A stretch of DNA of 21,451 bases. Source: Spirochaetaceae bacterium (GTDB taxonomy: Bacteria; Spirochaetota; Spirochaetia; SZUA-6; Fen-1364). A model generated the notes under the pieces. The model saw nothing but the letters and a program-made list of their open reading frames with translations, was not told the origin of the DNA and did no database searches. The DNA lies in assembly GCA_003141795.1 (NCBI GenBank), contig PLNO01000269.1, forward strand, positions 1 through 21,451, in the 5' to 3' direction. A program made the position numbers and the translations under genes. Shown here piece by piece: positions 7,768-13,653 of this stretch. How positions within the stretch are numbered: position 1 is the first letter of the stretch; every line of letters starts with the position of its first letter.

Positions 7768-8136
7768 ATGGTGAAGAGCCGCAGCTGCACGGAGGAGCTG
7801 GAGGCGAGCATCTGCCACCTCCTGGAGGAAGAGGAGTTGCACAAAGCGATCCTCTCCGACGTCGCGGCCGGAAGTCTCCAGTCCTCCGATCTGGAACGGG
7901 CTCTCGGCGAGCATCGGTACGAGGGCTTCGATGCCCTCCTGCCCCTCGACGGAAAGCTTCTCGAGCTGTGGGGGGCGGACATCGAAGGTGCGCTGGAGCG
8001 GGAGGAAAAGACTTGGATCTTCTATGGGAACCTCCGCCGCATGAGCAAGATCCCCGTCGTGAAGAAGGCTTTCGAGGTGCTGGCGAATATGGAGAAGGAG
8101 CACGTCGACATATTAAGGAAATTGCTCGGGAAATGA
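7768..8136 (+). CDS. Ferritin-like / rubrerythrin-type di-iron protein, true N-terminus probably upstream
   Basis: Bundle helices carrying di-iron ligands are visible: EEEELH (ExxH, helix 2), EGALEREEKTW (Glu, helix 3) and NMEKEH (ExxH, helix 4). From the first canonical start, ATG 7768, the product is 122 aa. The same frame is open upstream through the transporter stop. It encodes ARWILARVVSSGLSFETEAI and then DAYRDIRDRM at about 7681-7770, an excellent helix 1 with its ligand Glu. There is no ATG, GTG or TTG in frame before 7768, so the real protein must start at a rare codon (ATA at 7690 is one candidate) or by frameshifting from the transporter. A protein beginning at 7768 would lack helix 1 and one ligand. 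The likely role is iron or peroxide handling, or metal storage linked to the neighbouring transporter. It is co-oriented and overlapping with that gene, so they are probably co-transcribed. Confidence 0.75.
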   Translation: MVKSRSCTEELEASICHLLEEEELHKAILSDVAAGSLQSSDLERALGEHRYEGFDALLPLDGKLLELWGADIEGALEREEKTWIFYGNLRRMSKIPVVKKAFEVLANMEKEHVDILRKLLGK

Positions 8137-8176
8137 CGATACTCGCTGTTCCCGCCGCCGCCGCCCGCTGCTTGTC

Positions 8177-8205
8177 TTGACACCGATAGGGCGTTCAATT
8201 ACGCT
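8177..8205 (+). promoter_or_regulatory. Predicted promoter of the HDOD regulator gene
   Basis: A perfect TTGACA (8177-8182) lies 17 bp before TACGCT (8200-8205). Transcription would begin near 8212, leaving a leader of about 26 nt that contains GGAG and a G-rich stretch before ATG 8238. Confidence 0.5.
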
Positions 8206-8237
8206 TTCCAGTACAACAAAATGGAGACGGGGGCCAC

Positions 8238-9728
8238 ATGTCCACGGAAATAGACCTCGCCCAGATAAAGAGAGCGGCCCATAACGCGATCCCGCTCACC
8301 ATCAAGACGTTCACCCTCCCCCATGAGACAGAGATATTCCTGGACAAAGTGCTGGAGAACTTCCTCATCGAGCTTGGTCAGGAGAAGCTGAAGGAACCGC
8401 TTTCCTACTGCCTGCGGGAGCTCGCAGTCAACGCCAAGAAGGCGAACACCAAAAGGGTCTACTTCATCGAAAAAGGGCTCGATCTCAACAACGACAAAGA
8501 GTACGAGTCGGGGATGAAGAACTTCAAGCAGGAGACCTTCGACAACATCCAGTACTATCTGCAGAAGCAGAAAGAGCTGGGGATGTACATCAAGGTGGTC
8601 TTCCAGACCAAGGGCAGCTCGCTCGCGATCATGGTGCGCAACAACGTGGAGATCACGCGCAAGGAGCAGATGCGCGTTTTCGACCGCCTGGCGCGATCGC
8701 GCGCCTTCACCTCCCTGGAGGAGGCGTTCTCCACGGTGCTCGACAGCACGGAGGGCGCCGGCCTCGGGATCGTGATCCTCGTCCTCATGATGAAGAAGAT
8801 CGGGCTGACGGAGGAGTGCTTCTCCATCGACACGGAGGACGGGGAGACGGTGGCGAGCATCACCATACCGTTCTCCGAGGTGCACATGGAGCAGTTGGAC
8901 GCCCTCACGCAGCTGCTCGTGCGGGAAGTGGAAACCCTCCCGCAGTTCCCCGACAACATCGTCAACCTCCAGAGGCTCATTGCCGACCCGAACGCGGAGA
9001 TCACCGACATCGCGCGGGAGATCAGCGTGGATCCCTCCATGACCGCGGACCTCCTGAAGCTCGTCAACTCCGCTCAGTTCATGCTCCCCAAGCGCGTGGA
9101 CAACATCGTGGAGGCGGTGAAGCTCGTCGGCACCAAGGGCGTGCGCAACCTCCTGTACTCCTACGGAACGCAGAAGGTCATGGGGGAGAAGTACAGCGAG
9201 ATGAGGGGCCTCTGGCAGCACTCGTACCGCTGCGCGTTCTACGCCTACTACATCGCCAAGAGCTTCAAGAAGAAGAAGGAGCTGCTGGACGACGTGTACG
9301 TCGGCGGAATCCTCCACGACCTCGGCCAGATCGTGATCGCCTCCATGCACCCCGACCTCCTCGAGCGGATCACGAAGGTTTGCAAGACGAAGGGCATCTC
9401 GTCGCGGATGCTGGAGAACTTCTCCGTGGGCTTGAACCATGCCGAGGTGGGCGCCCTCATCGCCAAGAAGTGGAACTTCCCCGAGCAGCTCGTGACCGCC
9501 ATCCGCTTCCACCATGAGCCGCTGCTTGCCCCCGCGGGCGGGCGGGACATCGTGTACTGCGTGTACCTCGCCAATGCGATCTGCGACATAGAGCGGGAGA
9601 AGGTGAGCTTCGAGCAGATCCAGCCCCTGGTGCTCAAGGATTTCGGGATCGAGACGGAAGCGCAGCTCACCAAGATCCAGGAAAAGCTCGCCAAGATCTT
9701 CGACGACCAGCGCCAGAAGTTCCAGTAG
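8238..9728 (+). CDS. Histidine-kinase-like ATPase / HDOD fusion regulator
   Basis: A 496-aa soluble signalling protein. Residues 1-215 look like a GHKL ATPase module: an N-box-like ELAVNAKKA (61-69), a G-box EGAGLGI (172-178) and a final beta strand ASITIPFSE. There is no phosphorylatable-His dimerisation domain and no receiver, so this is not an ordinary two-component kinase. Residues about 225-430 are an HDOD domain, beginning VETLPQFPDNIVNLQRLI, with ISVDPSMTADLLKLVNSA in the middle. It contains an apparent His-Asp pair at 360-361 (GGILHDLGQIVIA) and a downstream FHHEP, so a working HD phosphohydrolase site is possible. HDOD proteins usually control motility, cell cycle or cyclic-di-nucleotide signalling. 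It is monocistronic, with its own promoter and a GC hairpin after the stop. The pairing with an ATPase resembles spirochaete proteins I have seen; that resemblance is from memory. Confidence 0.85.
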   Translation: MSTEIDLAQIKRAAHNAIPLTIKTFTLPHETEIFLDKVLENFLIELGQEKLKEPLSYCLRELAVNAKKANTKRVYFIEKGLDLNNDKEYESGMKNFKQETFDNIQYYLQKQKELGMYIKVVFQTKGSSLAIMVRNNVEITRKEQMRVFDRLARSRAFTSLEEAFSTVLDSTEGAGLGIVILVLMMKKIGLTEECFSIDTEDGETVASITIPFSEVHMEQLDALTQLLVREVETLPQFPDNIVNLQRLIADPNAEITDIAREISVDPSMTADLLKLVNSAQFMLPKRVDNIVEAVKLVGTKGVRNLLYSYGTQKVMGEKYSEMRGLWQHSYRCAFYAYYIAKSFKKKKELLDDVYVGGILHDLGQIVIASMHPDLLERITKVCKTKGISSRMLENFSVGLNHAEVGALIAKKWNFPEQLVTAIRFHHEPLLAPAGGRDIVYCVYLANAICDIEREKVSFEQIQPLVLKDFGIETEAQLTKIQEKLAKIFDDQRQKFQ

Positions 9729-9753
9729 GGGTGGGGACGGGGGACGCGCGGGT

Positions 9754-9783
9754 GCCGCTTGGGCGGGCCCTGCCCGCCGCGGC
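9754..9783 (+). terminator. GC-rich hairpin after the HDOD gene
   Basis: GGCGGGC (9762-9768) pairs with GCCCGCC (9772-9778) around a CCT loop. An outer GCCGC (9754-9758) pairs with GCGGC (9779-9783), with TTG bulged on one side. No T-run follows, so it may slow or end transcription without being a classic intrinsic terminator. Confidence 0.45.
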
Positions 9784-9815
9784 TGCATGCGTGTGCCCCG
9801 TCGGCGTCCATCCCA

Positions 9816-9903
9816 GCACTTCTCATTTTGGACCATAAGGGCTTTGGGGATGAGTGAATAACTGCCAAACGGGACCGAAAACAGGGGACAAAATGAGAAG
9901 TGC
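9816..9903 (+). repeat. 88-bp palindromic interspersed element, copy 1
   Basis: GCACTTCTCATTTTG (9816-9830) and CAAAATGAGAAGTGC (9889-9903) are perfect 15-bp inverted ends, followed inward by GACC on the left and AGGGGA on the right. The whole unit is 88 bp, the same length as the element at 6380-6467 in the opposite orientation. It lies in the 284-bp gap between the HDOD gene and the glutaredoxin gene. No target-site duplication is evident. The rest of the gap holds the hairpin at 9754-9783 and an AT-rich promoter region. Confidence 0.78.
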
Positions 9904-9950
9904 GCATAAGGTGACGCATACTGAGAATTCCTGCGTCCATCCGCTCCTCC

Positions 9951-9979
9951 TTGCCCCGTTCGCATCTATATATTAAATT
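9951..9979 (+). promoter_or_regulatory. Possible promoter of the glutaredoxin gene
   Basis: TTGCCC (9951-9956) lies 17 bp before TAAATT (9974-9979) in a locally AT-rich stretch. Other -10-like hexamers nearby (TATATT, TATACA) make the exact start uncertain. The leader would contain GGAG at 10002-10005, 7 nt before the ATG. Confidence 0.35.
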
Positions 9980-10012
9980 CATTATACATCGATTCACTCT
10001 TGGAGCAATGAA

Positions 10013-10243
10013 ATGGCAGTGACAATCTACACGACCCCGACCTGCGGCTACTGCAAAGTGGCGAAGGAGTTCTTCCGCACCGAACATGTCTCCTTCACGG
10101 AGTACAACGTGGCTTCGGACCAGCGCAGGGCCGATGAAATGGTGAGGAAGTCCGGACAGATGGGCGTGCCCGTGATCGACGTGAACGGGAAGATCATCGT
10201 CGGCTTCAACAAGCCCGAGATCGAAAAAGCCCTGCGGAAGTAA
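10013..10243 (+). CDS. Glutaredoxin-like protein (CGYC active site)
   Basis: A 76-aa single-domain thioredoxin-fold protein. It starts with MAVTIYTTPTCGYCK, giving the redox pair C11-G-Y-C14. The cis-proline loop is GVPVI (51-55), followed by NGKIIVGFNKPEI, the usual glutathione or partner-binding end. Length and motifs match the small YruB/NrdH-like glutaredoxins, which reduce disulfides in the cytoplasm; NrdH proteins specifically serve ribonucleotide reductase. No nrd gene is nearby, so the partner is unknown. The start is supported by GGAG 7 nt upstream. It sits 57 bp before the 116-aa gene and may be transcribed with it. Confidence 0.93.
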   Translation: MAVTIYTTPTCGYCKVAKEFFRTEHVSFTEYNVASDQRRADEMVRKSGQMGVPVIDVNGKIIVGFNKPEIEKALRK

Positions 10244-10300
10244 GGTCCTGCGCAAGCGGGGGCTCGTTTTCCTCCGTTCTCTTCTGTATGGAGGAATGCC

Positions 10301-10651
10301 ATGAACAGGGGATTCAGGGGAACCGTCGTGGCCATCAGGCCCGAGCTGCGTTCGGAACGGCTCTCGGTCGTCGCAACGGTGAAGGCTGACAACGGGGAGA
10401 CCGTGGAGGCGCACATGCCTGACAGGGAGGTTTCCGCAATCCTGCCTCGCTCCGTGCTGCTCGGCTCGGTTACCAGGGCGCCCGTGGAGCTCCTGGAAAC
10501 GGTCAGCTCGATCCTCGCGCGCATGACGGAAGGGCGCCGCGTGCGGGTATGGGAGTTCAAGGACAGGAGATTTTTCAGCTTCCTCGGGTGGCGGGGTGTC
10601 CGCTTCGTGGAAACCCCTCTCGGGGAGGAGTCAGAGCCCCACGCCTCGTGA
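10301..10651 (+). CDS. Unknown 116-aa protein
   Basis: I do not recognise this protein. It has a strong start: GGAGG at 10290-10294, 6 nt before ATG 10301. The N-terminal two thirds (FRGTVVAIRPE, RLSVVATVKADNGETVEAHMP) reads as short beta strands that could form an OB-like or barrel fold; this is a guess from pattern only. The C-terminus is basic and aromatic (RRVRVWEFKDRRFFSFLGW), which would suit nucleic-acid or membrane-surface contact. No cysteine, signal peptide or membrane helix is seen. Its last 21 bp overlap the 3' end of the convergent methyltransferase gene. It is a likely second gene after the glutaredoxin. Confidence 0.65.
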   Translation: MNRGFRGTVVAIRPELRSERLSVVATVKADNGETVEAHMPDREVSAILPRSVLLGSVTRAPVELLETVSSILARMTEGRRVRVWEFKDRRFFSFLGWRGVRFVETPLGEESEPHAS

Positions 10652-11431
10652 CGCGGAAGACAGCCACGCCTGCATCAGGATCCCGAAGGCAACGGAGACA
10701 TTGAGGGATCGCTTGGCGCCCGCCAGCGGGATGCTCACCCTTCCCAGCCCGCGGTCAGCAAGCGAAAGCGCTTCAGGGCTCAACCCGAGCTCTTCGGATC
10801 CAACCAGCACCGTACCCTTTCGGGGGAAGATGAACTCCGAAAGCGGCACGCCTCCGAGCTCGAGCGCAAAGACCTGCTCAGAGCCCTCCAACGAGTCGAG
10901 CGGAGCAACGCTCCAGGGCAGCGCGTGCGTGGTCCCCAGGGCTGTTTTTTCCGCCCGTGGATGAGTCGGGGCCGGCGTTCGGGGAGAGAGGATGATCCTC
11001 TCCGCGCCGAACGCTTCCGCGGTCCGAAAGATCGAGCCCACGTTGAACGGGGAACGGATGTCCTCGAGGTAGATGGTGAAGGGGTACAGCCGCAGTCCGG
11101 ACCTGTCCAGGAGCCCCGTGCTGCTGCTCACGAGATCCCACTCGGCGGGCTCTGCATTCAGCGCGCTCAAGATCGCATGACGCAGGGAGTTCGTCCCTCG
11201 AAGCACGGCCTCCGGGGTGCCACCCCGGGACAGGGCTCCCCCGAGATCCCGGAGGATGTCCCCGGCGCCCGGGGGCGGGGCCTGGATGAGGAGCTGCACA
11301 AGGCTTTGAAGGTAGACGGGATCTGGCTCGTGGCCGGCCGCCGCCTCCACCTCGATTGCCTGGAGGATGCGCGCGACCTTGCGCATCCGTGTCTTCGGGG
11401 ACAGCTCGCGGAGCTTGGAAAGCGTGAACAT
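10631..11431 (-). CDS. SpoU/TrmH-family RNA 2'-O-methyltransferase
   Basis: A 266-aa protein. The C-terminal 150 residues are a SPOUT knot methyltransferase: motif 1 EDIRSPFNVGSIFRTAEAFG (123-142) with the catalytic Arg, motif 2 VLVGSEELGL (about 208-217) and motif 3 IPLAGAKRSLNVSVA (234-248). These residues bind S-adenosylmethionine and methylate a ribose 2'-OH in tRNA or rRNA. The first 110 residues are an alpha-helical extension I cannot assign; they are unlike the short L30e-type domain of RlmB and may choose the RNA target. The start ATG 11431 is 5 bp after the alcohol-dehydrogenase-like stop and has no Shine-Dalgarno, so translation is likely coupled. The frame stays open far upstream inside that gene, but only as a shadow. 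The exact target (tRNA or 23S) cannot be read. Confidence 0.87.
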   Translation of the reverse strand: MFTLSKLRELSPKTRMRKVARILQAIEVEAAAGHEPDPVYLQSLVQLLIQAPPPGAGDILRDLGGALSRGGTPEAVLRGTNSLRHAILSALNAEPAEWDLVSSSTGLLDRSGLRLYPFTIYLEDIRSPFNVGSIFRTAEAFGAERIILSPRTPAPTHPRAEKTALGTTHALPWSVAPLDSLEGSEQVFALELGGVPLSEFIFPRKGTVLVGSEELGLSPEALSLADRGLGRVSIPLAGAKRSLNVSVAFGILMQAWLSSASRGVGL

Positions 11432-11436
11432 GGGCG

Positions 11437-12585
11437 TCAGAACGCGGACTTGATCAGCTCGTAGAGGTCTTCCGTGGACACCACGCGGGGGAGGTAGTTC
11501 ATCATGTCGAAGCTGCGCGCCACCCCCGCCACCTCGATCATCTCGTCGAGGGACAGGTCGAACTCGCGCAGGCGCGTGGGCAGCCCCAGGGAGGCGATCA
11601 CCCGCCGCACGGTGTCGACGGCGCGTGCAGGGGCTTCCACCGAGGAAGCGTCGCTCACGTCCTCCCCCAGCAGCTTCGCCACGTGGGCGATACGGTCTCC
11701 GCGTACGTTCATGGAGAACTCCATCACGTAGGGCAAAAGGATCGTCGACACCCAGGACTTGGGCGCCATGTAGCGTGCGTTGATCGCGTAGGAGAGCGCC
11801 GAACCGATGCCGAGCCTGCTCGTGGACAGTCCCAGCCCCATGAGCATGCCCACGATGCTCGCGTTCATCCTCATGCGGATGTCGTCGACGTTCTGCAGCC
11901 CCTCCTTGATGATCGTGCCGAGCATTTCGATGGCGCGAACGAAATAGGTGTCGGAGAGGAAGTTCGCCTTCGCGGAGAGATACCCCTCGATGCAGCCCAT
12001 CAGGGTGTCCATGATCGTGGTGGCCGTATACTTGGCGGGGAGCGTGAGGCTCAGCTTCGGATCGATGAGCACCGCGGAGGTGATCCCCTTCTGCGTGCGC
12101 CCGATGCGCCCCGTCCTGTCGCGGCCGTCCACCATGAGGTATTCGTCGCCGAACATGAACGGGTTGCGGCAGGTGGTCGGCACCTCGATGTAGGCGAGCG
12201 GCTTGACGCGGGGCTGCACGCCGGAGAGGAAATCGTCGATGTCGTTCTCCGACGGGGCGGTCATGGCGATGCATTTCGCGATCGAAAGCGTTCGTACGCC
12301 GCCCAGGCCTATCACCACGTCCGCGTGGGACCCCCGGGCAAGCGTCACGCCGTCGTCCACCGTCCTGCTCGTGGCGTTGGGAACGACCTCGTCGAAGATG
12401 ATGTGCTGGACGCCCTTCTTGTCGAGGATCTCCTGGACCTTGTTGATGACCTTGCCCTCGTAGAGGATCGCCTCCGTGACGAGGAAGGCGCGCTCGCCGT
12501 ACTCGGCGACGAGCTGACCGATGCGGTTGATCGTGTCCAGCCCGAAGATCACCCGCGTCGGGATATGGAAAAGGACATCAGGCAT
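11437..12585 (-). CDS. Iron-alcohol-dehydrogenase-fold protein with the metal site lost (probable pseudoenzyme)
   Basis: A 382-aa protein whose length and layout match group III Fe-dependent alcohol dehydrogenases (start VLFHIPTRVIFGLDTI, end LYELIKSAF). Aligning by eye with FucO-type enzymes, the metal ligands are D193 (kept), G197 in place of His, S262 in place of His and K276 in place of the PHG His; Y266 replaces the nearby conserved His. The NAD loop GGGSxxDxAK reads GGVRTLSIAK, and the PTTxGTGSE loop reads PTTCRNPFM. So both metal and nucleotide sites are broken, while the frame is intact and the fold-forming residues such as LLPYVMEF remain. It is more likely a structural or regulatory relative, or an enzyme with a new active site, than a decaying gene. 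GGGGGA upstream of ATG 12585 serves as the ribosome site. It is the first gene of a pair with the methyltransferase. Confidence 0.85.
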   Translation of the reverse strand: MPDVLFHIPTRVIFGLDTINRIGQLVAEYGERAFLVTEAILYEGKVINKVQEILDKKGVQHIIFDEVVPNATSRTVDDGVTLARGSHADVVIGLGGVRTLSIAKCIAMTAPSENDIDDFLSGVQPRVKPLAYIEVPTTCRNPFMFGDEYLMVDGRDRTGRIGRTQKGITSAVLIDPKLSLTLPAKYTATTIMDTLMGCIEGYLSAKANFLSDTYFVRAIEMLGTIIKEGLQNVDDIRMRMNASIVGMLMGLGLSTSRLGIGSALSYAINARYMAPKSWVSTILLPYVMEFSMNVRGDRIAHVAKLLGEDVSDASSVEAPARAVDTVRRVIASLGLPTRLREFDLSLDEMIEVAGVARSFDMMNYLPRVVSTEDLYELIKSAF

Positions 12586-12607
12586 CGCTCATTCCCCCAT
12601 CAGGTCG

Positions 12608-12643
12608 AAAAAAAAAGCGGAGATCCCCGAAGGATACCTCCGC
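12608..12643 (-). terminator. Rho-independent terminator after flgM
   Basis: On the minus strand, GCGGAG and CTCCGC (outer ends of 12617-12643) form the stem around an ATCC/GGAT inner pairing and a TTCG-type loop, followed by nine Ts (As at 12608-12616 on the plus strand). A second small hairpin, CCTGT-acc-ACAGG, lies just before it at 12643-12655. Confidence 0.88.
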
Positions 12644-12665
12644 CTGTACCACAGGAGCCAGGGAT

Positions 12666-12950
12666 CTATATGCCGAAGGACTTGAGGATCCCGTCAGCGG
12701 TCTTCTCGATCATCTCATCCGACGGATAGTTGGGGTCCTGCAGCTTCCTCTTCACCTCTTCCACCCTGTCCAGCCGGACGTCGGGCGAGGACTTGGCGGC
12801 GGAAAGCGCATTGAGAACCTCCGCTTTGGAGCGTGCCTCCTGGGAGACGTTGATCGAATCGACGTCGCTCTTGGCCTTCGGTTTCGCGAGTTTCTCGGTT
12901 TTTTTGACGTTCGATGCGGGATCGAGCGGGCCTATCCTCTCAACGGTCAT
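12666..12950 (-). CDS. flgM: Anti-sigma-28 factor FlgM
   Basis: A 94-aa protein of the FlgM family. These bind and hold sigma-28 (FliA) until the hook-basal body is finished and are then exported. The N-terminal half is polar and Lys-rich, as expected of the disordered export region. The C-terminal half (VRLDRVEEVKRKLQDPNYPS, then DEMIEKTADGILKSF) has the helix pattern with VxxIKxxIxxGxY-type spacing seen where FlgM grips sigma. AAAGGATGG lies upstream of ATG 12950. It has its own promoter region and a strong terminator, so it is a single-gene unit. No other flagellar gene is in the window, though FlgM implies a motile organism. Confidence 0.85.
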   Translation of the reverse strand: MTVERIGPLDPASNVKKTEKLAKPKAKSDVDSINVSQEARSKAEVLNALSAAKSSPDVRLDRVEEVKRKLQDPNYPSDEMIEKTADGILKSFGI

Positions 12951-12972
12951 AGGACCATCCTTTCATCTACCC

Positions 12973-13000
12973 ATATCGACATGCGGCAAACCCAACTTGA
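12973..13000 (-). promoter_or_regulatory. Possible sigma-28 promoter of flgM
   Basis: On the minus strand, TCAA (12997-13000) and GTCGATAT (12973-12980) are 16 bp apart. This resembles the sigma-28 pattern TAAA-N15-GCCGATAA (6 of 8 in the -10 box). It would give FlgM a feedback promoter. The spacing is one base long and the -35 part is weak. Confidence 0.35.
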
Positions 13001-13013
13001 GCCCTTTTCCTTC

Positions 13014-13042
13014 TTTATAAGGACCGGGAGGGAATCCGTCAA
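13014..13042 (-). promoter_or_regulatory. Predicted sigma-70 promoter of flgM
   Basis: On the minus strand, TTGACG (13037-13042) and TATAAA (13014-13019) are separated by exactly 17 bp. Both boxes match consensus in five of six positions. Transcription would start near 13007, upstream of the sigma-28-like site. Confidence 0.65.
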
Positions 13043-13065
13043 GCCAGCGTTTTCGTCGCGTTCGC

Positions 13066-13557
13066 TCATAATCGTACGATCTCCACCTGAATTCCCACCG
13101 TGTCGACAATGGCAACGGTCGCCGCTTCGGCGAGGTAGCCGGAGCACGTGCCGGGGTTGAGGAGCTTCTTCTGGTTTCCCTCGACACGAACCGTGTGGTT
13201 GTGGCCGTAGATGACCAGATCGAAAGCGCCTGCCTTAAAGAGATCATCGGCGACATCGGGGTAATGGATGATAACGATTCTTTTTTCTCCGAGCGTCACG
13301 ATGCGGCTGCCATCGGAGAAAGAGCAGAAATCGCCACCGCGACGGACGAGCATGACCCTGTCACCGTCATTGTTGCCGAAAACCGCCTGCATTTTAAGGC
13401 CTTTGTCGGCCAGAGGCTTGAACTCGGCAAGGGTGAAGGGGGAGCAGAAATCCCCCCCATGGATCAGGGCCTCCACGCCGTTTTTCGAAAAGATTTCCAC
13501 CGCCTTGCGGATGTTCGGCAGATTGTCGTGGGTATCCGAGAGCACGCCGATTTTCAT
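13066..13557 (-). CDS. Metallophosphoesterase, YfcE/MJ0936 type
   Basis: A 163-aa calcineurin-like phosphoesterase. The metal and catalytic motifs are all present: D8-T-H10 (SDTHDN), G-G-D36, G-N-N-D (61-64), H98 (IIHYPD, usually GHG), and G-H119-N-H121. This small class hydrolyses phosphodiesters with two divalent metals and often Mn2+; the natural substrate is usually unknown. GGAGGG lies about 6 nt before ATG 13557, and a TATACT -10 box (13575-13580, minus strand) sits just above it with only a weak -35. It is divergent from proC and followed by the flgM promoter region. No oddity other than the N in the GHNH motif, which is common. Confidence 0.93.
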   Translation of the reverse strand: MKIGVLSDTHDNLPNIRKAVEIFSKNGVEALIHGGDFCSPFTLAEFKPLADKGLKMQAVFGNNDGDRVMLVRRGGDFCSFSDGSRIVTLGEKRIVIIHYPDVADDLFKAGAFDLVIYGHNHTVRVEGNQKKLLNPGTCSGYLAEAATVAIVDTVGIQVEIVRL

Positions 13558-13616
13558 TCCGTCCCTCCGCCGATAGTATACCCATTCCCGTGTCCGCTGG
13601 GCACTGCTGTTCTTTC

Positions 13617-13646
13617 TTTACAGAGCGCATCACGCGCTGATAGACT
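13617..13646 (+). promoter_or_regulatory. Predicted promoter of proC
   Basis: TTTACA (13617-13622) and TAGACT (13641-13646) are 18 bp apart. The ATG at 13654 is only 7 nt beyond the -10 and no Shine-Dalgarno precedes it, so a leaderless mRNA is predicted. Confidence 0.5.
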
Positions 13647-13653
13647 CTCCGAC

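Noticed and set aside
7276..8103. Extension of the amidohydrolase frame upstream on the minus strand
   Set aside because: The extension is antisense to the transporter and ferritin-like genes and is compositionally a shadow; a promoter and the VVDFHAH start place the gene start at 7275.
8199..9965. A long open frame on the minus strand antisense to the HDOD gene (about 588 codons)
   Set aside because: It mirrors the codon pattern of the HDOD gene on the opposite strand; its product is Leu/His/Glu/Arg-rich with no motif, as expected in GC-rich DNA.
11432..12274. Extension of the methyltransferase frame upstream into the alcohol-dehydrogenase-like gene
   Set aside because: His/Arg-rich shadow of the other frame; ATG 11431 gives a family-consistent protein.
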